Source: Treponema sp.
GTDB taxonomy: Bacteria > Spirochaetota > Spirochaetia > Treponematales > Breznakiellaceae
NCBI GenBank assembly: GCA_009785045.1
Contig: WQXC01000056.1
Span: 1 to 10,710, forward strand
Direction: 5' to 3'
Length of the DNA stretch: 10,710 bases
Part shown: piece by piece, positions 1 through 6,782 of the stretch
Layout of the letters: the number at the start of each line of letters is the position of its first letter
How positions within the stretch are numbered: the first letter of the stretch is position 1
Program-made: the position numbers and the translations under genes
Notes under the pieces: model-generated
The model's database searches: none
What the model saw: only the letters and a program-made list of their open reading frames with translations
What the model was told of the DNA's origin: nothing

Positions 1-110
1 AAGAAGAGTCTAATAAGAAAAAAAAAAATAATGTGTAAAAAAAATTTTTAAAAAAAAAATTTTAATTTTTGTAATTTTTTTAAAAATAAGAAAGGGGGGG
101 GGGGGGGGGG
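1..110. repeat. Low-complexity A/T stretch ending in a 17-G homopolymer
   Basis: Positions 1-93 are almost entirely runs of A and T, and 94-110 are seventeen consecutive G. No open reading frame or RNA gene is visible here. A G-run this long could be a slippage-prone (phase-variable) tract, or it could be an assembly or sequencing artefact at a contig edge. The sequence alone does not separate these. The stretch from 111 to 251 that follows is AT-rich and shows no gene and no clear signal. Confidence 0.6.
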
Positions 111-251
111 TCTTTTACATTATCACGCCGGAAATCGAGATTTTTATTTTCAATTAGGGCAGACAACTTCATCATCATGTATTGTTACACATAATAGGTT
201 TTTTTACCAGTGGGTATAGTATTAATATTTGATTAATTAAAAACAAAGCGC

Positions 252-280
252 TTGATATTTTTCTGGTAATCAGATATTCT
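252..280 (+). promoter_or_regulatory. Sigma-70-type promoter driving the riboswitch and B12 operon
   Basis: TTGATA (252-257) and TATTCT (275-280) are separated by exactly 17 nt, close to the -35 and -10 consensus. Transcription would start near 287, about 10-20 nt before the cobalamin riboswitch aptamer. That is the expected placement for a riboswitch leader. The start site is inferred. A second AT-rich hexamer (TATATT, 288-293) lacks a matching -35. Confidence 0.6.
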
Positions 281-295
281 GCTCTTGTATATTTC

Positions 296-470
296 AAAGG
301 AAGTGGGGTGCCGGACTGGAATTATAATTCCGTGTTCGAATTCCCCCGCTAACCCGTAACTGTAATTGGGAAGATTCTGTCACGAACTTTAATTCGATGG
401 CGACCACTGGTTAAAACCGGGAAGGTCGGCAGGAAAATTGCCCATAAGTCAGGAAACTTTGGTATGCGGT
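296..470 (+). ncRNA. Cobalamin (B12) riboswitch aptamer
   Basis: Several conserved blocks of the adenosylcobalamin-type aptamer occur in the right order. These are GGTGCC at 307-312, a hairpin GGAATTATAATTCC at 318-331, CCCGTAACTGTAA at 353-365, a stem pairing CGACC (401-405) with GGTCG (424-428) around the CACTGG...CCGGGAAGG internal-loop pattern, and the B12 box AAGTCAGGAAACT at 446-458. It sits between a promoter and a gene set matching BtuB-F-C-D, so it very probably turns the whole operon down when corrinoid is abundant. No T-run terminator follows, which suggests control at translation initiation. The 5' and 3' limits are approximate. Confidence 0.9.
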
Positions 471-579
471 GACTCTGTATGGGGTCAATCATTTTTTCCA
501 AGCTTCGAGGAAGAGCCTGTGAAAAGTCGCGCATTAAAAATGCAATCTACCTGTCAGAATTTTGACTTTCTCGTCTTTT

Positions 580-591
580 CTCCGAAAGGAG
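580..591 (+). promoter_or_regulatory. Shine-Dalgarno hairpin with GAAA tetraloop
   Basis: CTCC (580-583), GAAA (584-587) and GGAG (588-591) can form a four-pair stem capped by a GNRA tetraloop. The 3' arm is the Shine-Dalgarno sequence, 6 nt before the ATG at 598. The element lies about 110 nt after the B12 box and is a plausible translational expression platform. The link to the riboswitch is inference, because the stem is short and would need a competing structure to act as a switch. Confidence 0.45.
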
Positions 592-597
592 TGTTTT

Positions 598-1119
598 ATG
601 TTTAGTTTAAGGATTCTTAAAAAAAGGGGTGTTAGCTGTGTCTTGGCGCTGGTGTTAGGTGCAAGTTTATTGTTTATGGGCTGTCCGCCGGATCCGGATG
701 ATGAGGACTTAACATCATTATTGCACGGCACATGGATTAGTCAATTTGATGAAAAGTTTGTTATAGACTTAAACAACAATACGATTCAGCATGATTATAT
801 TGGAAATTATCCAGATTTTTGTTTTAGCGGAACCATTCATGAAATTGTAAAGTTAACTAATAACGGTTCTGCCGGGATTATTTTTATTGAATATACAAAT
901 AAAGCCGGTTGGTGGGGCACAGGAGATGGTAATTTTACGGGTGTATACTATAATAATCTAACAGATACTACAATTGTAATAGCCAACGCTTCTGAAGAAT
1001 TTCCTCCAGGTGAATATATAACACCTACAACTACAACTCTTGCTGCTGCAAAAGCCAGATTCACAGAAGGCACAATATATGATTATTTTCAATGGACATC
1101 TCCATGTATAAAACAATAA
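598..1119 (+). CDS. Unknown lipoprotein, first gene of the B12 uptake operon
   Basis: This is a 173-aa protein. The ATG at 598 is preferred over an in-frame ATG at 562 because AAAGGAG lies 6 nt upstream and a typical signal peptide follows. That peptide has a basic n-region (KKRG), a hydrophobic core and the lipobox LFMGC near residue 30, followed by an acidic linker (PPDPDDEDL). The mature part has a GTW motif and alternating hydrophobic and polar stretches, suggesting a small beta-barrel or beta-sandwich reminiscent of lipocalin-like spirochaete lipoproteins. I do not recognise a family with confidence. It lies directly downstream of a cobalamin riboswitch and overlaps the receptor gene by 16 nt. 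A role in capturing corrinoid or assisting the receptor is therefore a reasonable inference, but nothing in the protein itself shows ligand binding. Confidence 0.8.
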   Translation: MFSLRILKKRGVSCVLALVLGASLLFMGCPPDPDDEDLTSLLHGTWISQFDEKFVIDLNNNTIQHDYIGNYPDFCFSGTIHEIVKLTNNGSAGIIFIEYTNKAGWWGTGDGNFTGVYYNNLTDTTIVIANASEEFPPGEYITPTTTTLAAAKARFTEGTIYDYFQWTSPCIKQ

Positions 1120-3089
1120 AACTTTTTGCTGCTTTTCTGCTATTGTTCTCCGCAGGCATATATTGCCAGGATTCATTCTCAGACGATGACTACTTTTTTG
1201 CAAACAACGAAGGTATCACGGTTGTGGGTACAGTGCAGACAAGCCAGCAGATAGCGATTATTGAAAAAGATGATATAGAAAACCGCGGCGCCGGCGACAT
1301 TGTAAATCTCTTGCAGGAAACGCTTGGGTTAAATATTGTCCGCTACGGCGCTTACGGAAACCAGGCAGGCGTTAATCTTCGCGGGTTTGATTCAAAACGA
1401 ATCGCCTTTTTGATAAACGGAGTTCCGGTAAATTCTTCGATGGACGGCAAATTTGACATTAGCCAGATCGATCTTAATTCGATTGAACGTATAGAAGTGG
1501 TTTACGGCGGCTCTGATTCAAAATACAATGTGTCCGGCGCATTCGGCGGATTAATCAATATTATTACAATTAAAAAACAGGAACAGGGATTACGGATTAC
1601 AGCTTCTGTATCAAATACTTCTGCAAAACCCGGCGTTTACAGAGACAGAAGCGGCGAGACACAGGAACCGCATTGGGAAGACCTTGTTGATACTCAAAAT
1701 TATTCCCTCTTTGCGGTTTACGGCAGTGATGTTTTTTCGTTATCTGCAAATGTTTTTGCAAACCGGGCAGAAAATCATTTTATTTTTACGGATCGGATAG
1801 ACAGGGTTCGCCGCAAAGATAATAACGAAGTATGGGATACCGGAGCAGGACTTTCGCTTGTTTATGAATTACCAGACCTTACAAAATTAATTTCATCTTC
1901 AAACATTTATTATAGTGACAGGAATTTTCCCGTATCCGGTTTTTCCAGCAGAATCGGGAATCAGCAGGATTTTTCTGCGCGCCAAAACTTTATGATTGAT
2001 AAACCAAGAGCTTTTCACGATGACCTTGCTGCGGAATTTTCACTTTCGTGGCAGTTCCAAAAGCAGGACTATACATCTCCTGCAAATGCAGTTTCGCAGC
2101 ATAATCAAAACAATCTTATAGTTATAAACCGGTGGAACTGGTTTTCGTCGGACAGGCTTACTCTTAGAAGCGGAGTTGATTACAGTTTTATTCATCTTGA
2201 TTCAACAGAAACAGGAGATCGCAGCCGGCACGACAGCGGTATTTATTTGACGGCAGAGTTTTTTCCAACAGAAACATTCCTTGTAATCCCATCATCAAAA
2301 GTGATTTTCACAAGTACTGGTTCATCTAATATCGCAGTGATTCCAAAACTGGGCTTTCTTTGGAATGTTACAGACAACTTCACTATTAAAAATAATTATT
2401 TTCGCAGTTTTAAATTTCCGGATTTTGAAGAACTTTTCTGGAATAGCGGAGGCGGCAGCGCCATGTCTGGTGTTGGCAACCCCGATTTACGCCCGGAAGA
2501 CGGATGGGGTGCGGATCTAAGCATCGCATGGCGTTTAACAAAACAAATGCAAATGGAAACTGTTTTGTTTACGCAGTGGATAAAAGATTCGATTCATTGG
2601 TTTTCCGGAGCTGGAGGGATCTGGCGGCCGGAAAATGTCGGGGAAGCGGTTCTCTTTGGCCTGGAAAACAATATTAAATTGCAAATTCCTGTTTCGGCAG
2701 GACCAATAAAAAAAATATCTCCTTCGCTGTCATATAAATATCTTTTAAGTTATCTGCTTAGTTACGGCTACACTTTTGAATCAAATAAACGAATACCGTA
2801 CAACCCGGAACATACTGTTGACGGCTCTGTGGAAATATCGTGGGAAAGCGGCTCGTTTACCGTTAGCGCCCACTATGAAAGCCTTCGTTTCCATGACACT
2901 GCAAACCTTACAATACTTAAGCCTGTGTTTTTACTTAATGCAGGGTTTAATCAAAAAGCCGGAGAACATCTTATTTTCTTTGGTACGCTCAGAAATATAC
3001 TTAACACATCTTACGAATCATTTTATGATTATCCCATGCCGGGGATTACGCTTACCCTTGGCGTGCGGATGACACTGGAGTTCAAATGA
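1104..3089 (+). CDS. btuB: TonB-dependent outer-membrane receptor, probable corrinoid transporter (BtuB-like)
   Basis: This protein of about 661 aa should import corrinoid across the outer membrane using TonB energy. After a signal peptide (residues 1-21) comes a possible TonB box, GITVVG (37-42). The plug domain runs from about 48 to 158 with LRGF (92-95), LINGVPVN (103-110), IERIEVVYG (127-135) and GGLINIIT (148-155), all typical of the BtuB/FepA family. The remaining ~500 residues are alternating beta-strand sequence for the 22-strand barrel, ending in MTLEFK. Length is slightly above E. coli BtuB. The start is uncertain: ATG 1092 would add MDIS, and neither start has a Shine-Dalgarno, so translation is probably coupled to the upstream lipoprotein, whose stop lies at 1117-1119. 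The corrinoid assignment rests on the riboswitch and the BtuFCD-like neighbours; sequence alone would also allow haem or siderophore. No tonB, exbB or exbD gene is present here. Confidence 0.88.
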   Translation: MYKTIKLFAAFLLLFSAGIYCQDSFSDDDYFFANNEGITVVGTVQTSQQIAIIEKDDIENRGAGDIVNLLQETLGLNIVRYGAYGNQAGVNLRGFDSKRIAFLINGVPVNSSMDGKFDISQIDLNSIERIEVVYGGSDSKYNVSGAFGGLINIITIKKQEQGLRITASVSNTSAKPGVYRDRSGETQEPHWEDLVDTQNYSLFAVYGSDVFSLSANVFANRAENHFIFTDRIDRVRRKDNNEVWDTGAGLSLVYELPDLTKLISSSNIYYSDRNFPVSGFSSRIGNQQDFSARQNFMIDKPRAFHDDLAAEFSLSWQFQKQDYTSPANAVSQHNQNNLIVINRWNWFSSDRLTLRSGVDYSFIHLDSTETGDRSRHDSGIYLTAEFFPTETFLVIPSSKVIFTSTGSSNIAVIPKLGFLWNVTDNFTIKNNYFRSFKFPDFEELFWNSGGGSAMSGVGNPDLRPEDGWGADLSIAWRLTKQMQMETVLFTQWIKDSIHWFSGAGGIWRPENVGEAVLFGLENNIKLQIPVSAGPIKKISPSLSYKYLLSYLLSYGYTFESNKRIPYNPEHTVDGSVEISWESGSFTVSAHYESLRFHDTANLTILKPVFLLNAGFNQKAGEHLIFFGTLRNILNTSYESFYDYPMPGITLTLGVRMTLEFK

Positions 3090-4108
3090 AAACTGTATGT
3101 AATAGTAGAAAAGTGAATCTGTGTGCGGAAAATGACCCCCTGAACGGAGTATATTCCTGGAGTGAAGGGGGCGGGTTTCCGCACACAAGTAAAATATTTT
3201 TTTTATGTTTAATAATAATTATATTATCCCCAAGCTGTGGTGCGGCCAAGGGTAAGGAAATAATCGACAGGACGGGAAGGTCAGTTGTCATCACCGGTGA
3301 CATTAACCGCATTGTGTCTACTGCGCCGTCAAACACAGAAATAATCGTTGACCTTGGGCAGGCGTTTAGGCTTGTTGCCATCGACAAACATTCGGAAAAC
3401 ATCGCAGGCATTCCTTCTAATCTGCCGCTGCTGGATTTTTTCTACCCGGACGCAGAAGTGATAATAAATCTTAAGCCGGATATAATTATTGCGAGCGGGC
3501 ATAATCCTACCGGCAGCGGCGAAGACCCGTTTCGCCTGCTGCGCGAGATGGGAATCCCCGTGGTTTACATCTCTATGAGCAAAAGTATCCAGGATATTTA
3601 TGATGATATAACGTTCATTGCGGAACTACTGCAGGCGGGGTTAGAGGGCGAGGAACTTATCACTACGATGAAAGAACAAATTGCGCAAATAACGAAAGCA
3701 GCGCAGCAAACAGCGTCGCAGTATACTGCGGGACAGGAAAAACCAACGGTTTACTTTGAAATCTCTGCTGCGCCATTAATGATGACTTTTGGAAAAGATA
3801 GTTTTATTAACGACATGATTTCCATAATTGGCGCGCGGAATATTTTTGAAAATGAAAACTGGCTTGTAACTCCGGGAGCCGAAGCGGTTATCAGCCGTAA
3901 CCCTGATGTTATTTTTACAAATGTGAATTATATTGATGATCCAATCAGAGAAATAAAGATTCGTCCGGGTTTTAATCATATTAATGCGGTTATTAACGAT
4001 CGTGTTTATTACATTGATAATGATTCTTCGTCAAGGACTTCGGCGCGTATTGTGCTGGCGTTAAAACAAATGAATGAATTAATTTATCCGCGGATTAACG
4101 CGGAATAG
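3086..4108 (+). CDS. btuF: Periplasmic corrinoid-binding lipoprotein of an ABC importer (BtuF-like)
   Basis: A 340-aa Peripla_BP_2 (type III) substrate-binding protein that should hand corrinoid from the receptor to the BtuCD permease. The fold is recognisable from the opening IIDRTGRSVVI, the INRIVSTAPSNTEII strand-helix, LKPDIIIASG, the long central helix and the closing VINDRVYYID. The ATG at 3086 overlaps the receptor stop (ATGA), and GGAG lies 5 nt upstream, so the start is well supported. Yet about 35 polar residues precede the hydrophobic signal core (KIFFLCLIIIIL), and the likely lipidated Cys is at residue 51 (SPSC). This is unusually far in for a signal peptide. The extra N-terminal DNA coincides with a strong inverted repeat (3120-3187). 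The 3' end is made of a 10-bp repeat. Confidence 0.87.
   Translation: MKTVCNSRKVNLCAENDPLNGVYSWSEGGGFPHTSKIFFLCLIIIILSPSCGAAKGKEIIDRTGRSVVITGDINRIVSTAPSNTEIIVDLGQAFRLVAIDKHSENIAGIPSNLPLLDFFYPDAEVIINLKPDIIIASGHNPTGSGEDPFRLLREMGIPVVYISMSKSIQDIYDDITFIAELLQAGLEGEELITTMKEQIAQITKAAQQTASQYTAGQEKPTVYFEISAAPLMMTFGKDSFINDMISIIGARNIFENENWLVTPGAEAVISRNPDVIFTNVNYIDDPIREIKIRPGFNHINAVINDRVYYIDNDSSSRTSARIVLALKQMNELIYPRINAE
3120..3187. repeat. Palindromic element inside the 5' end of the BtuF-like gene
   Basis: A perfect 12-bp inverted repeat joins 3120-3131 (TGTGTGCGGAAA) and 3176-3187 (TTTCCGCACACA). Nested inside it are CCCCCT (3136-3141) with AGGGGG (3166-3171) and GGA (3146-3148) with TCC (3155-3157). 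The whole 68 nt can fold into one long interrupted hairpin. It is translated as part of an odd N-terminal extension ahead of the signal peptide core. It may be a small inserted repeat of REP or MITE type, or an RNA structure tuning expression of btuF relative to btuB. No second copy is seen in this window. Confidence 0.6.
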
Positions 4109-4114
4109 CGCGGA
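4089..4114. repeat. Three CGCGGA repeats with 10-bp period at the btuF end
   Basis: CGCGGA occurs at 4089, 4099 and 4109, exactly 10 bp apart, with the first two units linked by ATTAA-type spacers. The first two copies encode the last residues of the BtuF-like protein (RINAE) and its stop. The third begins the short gap that contains the Shine-Dalgarno of the permease gene. Short tandem repeats of this sort are seen in intergenic DNA of varied bacteria. Here the repeat appears to have become the end of a coding sequence. Confidence 0.5.
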
Positions 4115-4119
4115 GAGGA

Positions 4120-5139
4120 ATGAAGGAAAGAAAGCGGATTATTGTTAGCGTTATCATCTCGTTGTTTATAATTGTTGCGGCGGCGTCTTTGGGCAGCTCT
4201 GGTATCAGTTTTGGCGAAACAGTATTTATAACGCTGCACAAAGCTTTCGGTTTGCCGCTGTCAGAAAACATCGCGCCGCAGAATGTTTCAATCGTGTGGC
4301 TCCTTCGCCTTCCGCGGGTTCTGCTTGCATTCCTTGTCGGCGGCGCACTTGCGATAAGCGGCGCTGTATGCCAATCCATCCTGCGAAACCCGCTTGCTTC
4401 TCCCTACATTCTCGGCGTATCGTCAGGCGCATCCCTTGGAGCGGGAATAATAATTATAAGCGGCATTACCCTGCCCTTGCTTGGCGGCTTTTCGCTGCCG
4501 TTAACAGGTTTTGTATTTGGGCTTTTAACGGTTTTCTTTGTCGCTTCTTTTTCATCGCGAATTGATAAATCAATGTCAAATAACACAATAATTTTATGCG
4601 GTATGGTGCTATCGCTCTTTTTAAACGCGCTGCTTACAACTCTTAGCGCAGTTTTTTCCGACGATCTTAGGCGTATAGTTCTCTGGCAAATGGGCAGTTT
4701 CGCAATGCGCGGCTGGACATATGTTGGCCTGCTGCTGCCGTTCCTGATAATCGGGACAGCCGGGATTTTTATTTACACAAAAGAAATGGATATCTTAAGT
4801 TTTGGCGATGAGCAGGCAAAATCCGCAGGTGTGGAAACCAGTTCGCTTCGAAAAAAACTACTCGCTCTTTGCGCAGTGCTTACAGGCGCTGCCGTCGCTC
4901 TTAGCGGTGTTATCGGTTTTGTAGATTTAATCGCTCCTCATGCGGCGCGCCGAATCACAGGAGCACGCCACAGGCACCTTATACCCATGTCGTTCCTTCT
5001 TGGCGGTTCACTCATGGTGTGCGCTGACCTTGCAGCAAGAACATTAATTTCACCATCGGAACTGCCGGTGGGAGCAATTACCGCTCTTATCGGCGCGCCT
5101 TTCTTTGCCTGGGTATATTTTCGGAGGCGCTCATGTTAA
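4120..5139 (+). CDS. btuC: ABC transporter permease, FecCD family (BtuC-like)
   Basis: A 339-aa polytopic inner-membrane protein forming the channel of a type II (BtuCD-like) importer. Family hallmarks are RLPRVLLAFLVGGALAISG followed by QSILRNPLASPYILGVSSGA (about residues 64-105), and the coupling-region motif GFVDLIAPHAARRITG followed by the HRHLIPMS stretch near residues 265-292. The C-terminal ELPVGAITALIGAPFFAWV segment is also typical. Hydrophobic segments run through the whole length, consistent with about ten membrane helices. Start ATG 4120 has GGAG/GAGG just upstream. It lies 11 nt after the btuF-like stop and overlaps the ATPase gene by 7 nt, a translationally coupled arrangement. 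Substrate as corrinoid is inferred from the riboswitch; FecCD permeases also move haem and siderophores. Confidence 0.9.
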   Translation: MKERKRIIVSVIISLFIIVAAASLGSSGISFGETVFITLHKAFGLPLSENIAPQNVSIVWLLRLPRVLLAFLVGGALAISGAVCQSILRNPLASPYILGVSSGASLGAGIIIISGITLPLLGGFSLPLTGFVFGLLTVFFVASFSSRIDKSMSNNTIILCGMVLSLFLNALLTTLSAVFSDDLRRIVLWQMGSFAMRGWTYVGLLLPFLIIGTAGIFIYTKEMDILSFGDEQAKSAGVETSSLRKKLLALCAVLTGAAVALSGVIGFVDLIAPHAARRITGARHRHLIPMSFLLGGSLMVCADLAARTLISPSELPVGAITALIGAPFFAWVYFRRRSC

Positions 5140-5888
5140 TTGTCAAAGATTTATACGCTGGGTATGACGGCAAAGATGTTATATTTGACATTAACTTTCA
5201 GGTAAGCGCTGGCGAAAGCCTTTGTGTGCTTGGTCCGAATAGCTGCGGCAAAAGCACTTTATTAAAATCATTGGCACGAATTATCGATTATCGCGGTGAT
5301 GTTTTAATAAACGAACAAAATTCATCTACTATTCCGCGAAAAGAACTTGCAAAAAAAATTGCGCTGTTAAGCCAAAGCGCACAGGTTTTTTTTCCATACA
5401 CTGTTTACGAAACAGTTTCCATGGGACGTTATGCCTACTCTCAGGGTTTTTTAAAAAATCTTTCTTCCGAAGACAAAGATACAATCGAAGATATTTTAAA
5501 AAAACTTGATATATGGGACATTAAGGATCGATTGATCGACGAATTGTCTGGCGGAACATTGCAAAGGGTTTTCCTTGCAAGAACTCTCGTGCAGACTCCC
5601 GACCTTATTCTGCTTGATGAACCTGCAAATCACCTTGATTTAAAACATCAAATTGAACTTCTTAAGTTTCTAAAAAAATGGGTTAACGAAAAAAATAAAA
5701 CTCTAATCGGCGTATTTCACGATCTAAATCTTGCCCGTCAATTCGGAGACATAGCAATAATTCTTAACAATGGCAAAATAGCCGCAAACGGGAAAATAAA
5801 CGAAGTGTTAAACAGCAAGGTATTAAATGATGTATATGGGATTGATATACAGGGCTTTATGAAAGAATCATTAAAAAACTGGGATTAA
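5133..5888 (+). CDS. btuD: ABC transporter ATP-binding protein (BtuD-like)
   Basis: This 251-aa cytoplasmic ATPase powers the BtuC-like permease. Visible motifs are Walker A GPNSCGKST (34-42), Q-loop Gln 81 (LSQSAQ), the signature LSGGT (138-142), Walker B LILLDEP (158-164), the D-loop region NHLDL (166-170) and H-loop His 196 (VFHDLN). All catalytic residues are present, and the fifth signature residue is Thr where Gln or Glu is more usual. The ATG at 5133 has GGAGG about 7 nt upstream and overlaps the end of the permease gene by 7 nt. It is the last gene of the riboswitch operon. No clear terminator follows, and a new promoter appears at 5905. Confidence 0.92.
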   Translation: MLIVKDLYAGYDGKDVIFDINFQVSAGESLCVLGPNSCGKSTLLKSLARIIDYRGDVLINEQNSSTIPRKELAKKIALLSQSAQVFFPYTVYETVSMGRYAYSQGFLKNLSSEDKDTIEDILKKLDIWDIKDRLIDELSGGTLQRVFLARTLVQTPDLILLDEPANHLDLKHQIELLKFLKKWVNEKNKTLIGVFHDLNLARQFGDIAIILNNGKIAANGKINEVLNSKVLNDVYGIDIQGFMKESLKNWD

Positions 5889-5904
5889 TTAATTTCTGCA
5901 TATA

Positions 5905-5913
5905 TGGTATAAT
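5905..5913 (+). promoter_or_regulatory. Extended -10 promoter for the xylanase gene
   Basis: TGG followed by TATAAT (5908-5913) is a perfect extended -10. The hexamer 17 nt upstream (TTAATT, 5885-5890) is a poor -35, as is usual for extended -10 promoters. Transcription would begin near 5920, leaving a leader of about 30 nt that includes TAAGGAG at 5938-5944 before the ATG at 5952. It lets the xylanase be expressed independently of the B12 riboswitch. Confidence 0.6.
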
Positions 5914-5951
5914 CTGAACATGTTGATATACAATTATTAAGGAGTATTAAA

Positions 5952-6782
5952 ATGAAAAAATATCTATTTGGAATTAGTATTATGTTACTGTTGGTTTGTT
6001 TCTTTTTTACAACCTGCAATACAACAGGCAGACAAACCGAAGCAGAAAGGGTTAGCGAATTAACAGCGGCTGTAAAGGCAGCAGGCGGAGATGTTTTTTC
6101 TGGCGACAGCAAAGGTAACCAACAATTACCGGAAACGCCTTATGGTTATGAAATCTGGAGTAACGGCGCAAGCACAAACAACAGGCTTTTTTGGTACGGA
6201 CCTTACGAAAAAGGCGGCGCTGCATTCAGGGCTGAATGGAGATATTCCGGTAACTTTCTTGGACGCGTGGGATATTACTGGAACGAAGGAAAACCCTATA
6301 CTGCTTACGATAATGTATTCTGCGACTTTGAATTTACAAGATCGCCTAACGGTACAGGCGGAAATTTTTCGTATATAGGAATTTACGGCTGGACAAGAAA
6401 TCCGTTAATCGAATGGTATATTTCCGAAGACTGGTTTGGCGGCGGAATAATGGGCGCGCACAATATCGGCGGCGGAGCGCGTAAAGTTGGAGAGTTTACC
6501 GTAGACGGATCTGTATATTTTATTTTCAGGGCTACAAGGCCTACAGGCTCTCCAAGTATTGATGGCCCCAGATCCTTTGACCAGTTTATCAGCATTCGCC
6601 AGTCACGCCGTCAATCAGGAACTATTTCCATTACCGAACATTTTAAAGAATGGGAAAAACTAGGAATGAAGCTGGGCACTAATATGTACGAGGCAAAATT
6701 TCTTGTTGAAGCAGGCGACGGCATAGGCTGGTTCGATGCATCTTACCTTAGTTTCTACATGAAGAAAGACGGCGAAGAATAG
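5952..6782 (+). CDS. GH11 endo-1,4-beta-xylanase, membrane-anchored lipoprotein
   Basis: This 276-aa enzyme should cleave internal beta-1,4 bonds of xylan by the retaining GH11 mechanism. The N-terminus is a lipoprotein signal (KKYLFGISIMLLL...FFTTC, Cys 22), then a short charged linker to about residue 60. The jelly-roll domain fills residues 64-271. YGWTRNPLIEWYISED contains the expected nucleophile Glu 154. The thumb motif PSIDG...SFDQFISIRQSRR spans about 201-220, followed by SGTISITEHFKEW and LGM. Glu 253 in VEAGDG sits where the acid/base Glu of the TEGYQSSG motif lies in the family, though the residues after it differ. TAAGGAG upstream supports ATG 5952. Most GH11 enzymes are secreted; lipid anchoring would keep it on the cell. 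It ends directly against the convergent glnS. Confidence 0.9.
   Translation: MKKYLFGISIMLLLVCFFFTTCNTTGRQTEAERVSELTAAVKAAGGDVFSGDSKGNQQLPETPYGYEIWSNGASTNNRLFWYGPYEKGGAAFRAEWRYSGNFLGRVGYYWNEGKPYTAYDNVFCDFEFTRSPNGTGGNFSYIGIYGWTRNPLIEWYISEDWFGGGIMGAHNIGGGARKVGEFTVDGSVYFIFRATRPTGSPSIDGPRSFDQFISIRQSRRQSGTISITEHFKEWEKLGMKLGTNMYEAKFLVEAGDGIGWFDASYLSFYMKKDGEE

Noticed and set aside
185..220. Second promoter with TATAGT at 215-220
   Set aside because: No -35 lies at suitable spacing, and it is farther from the riboswitch than the well-formed promoter at 252-280.
531..545. GCATT-AAA-AATGC hairpin as a riboswitch terminator
   Set aside because: The stem is only five pairs, AT-rich, and is not followed by a run of T.
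2776..3072. A 98-codon frame inside the receptor gene on the same strand
   Set aside because: It overlaps the conserved barrel end of the TonB receptor in another frame and has no start signals of its own.
1104..4108. Haem or siderophore uptake instead of B12
   Set aside because: The transporter families alone would allow it, but the upstream cobalamin riboswitch with a clear B12 box makes corrinoid the better assignment.
4089..4114. CRISPR-like array
   Set aside because: The units are only 6 bp with 4-bp spacers and there are no cas genes; it is a simple short tandem repeat.
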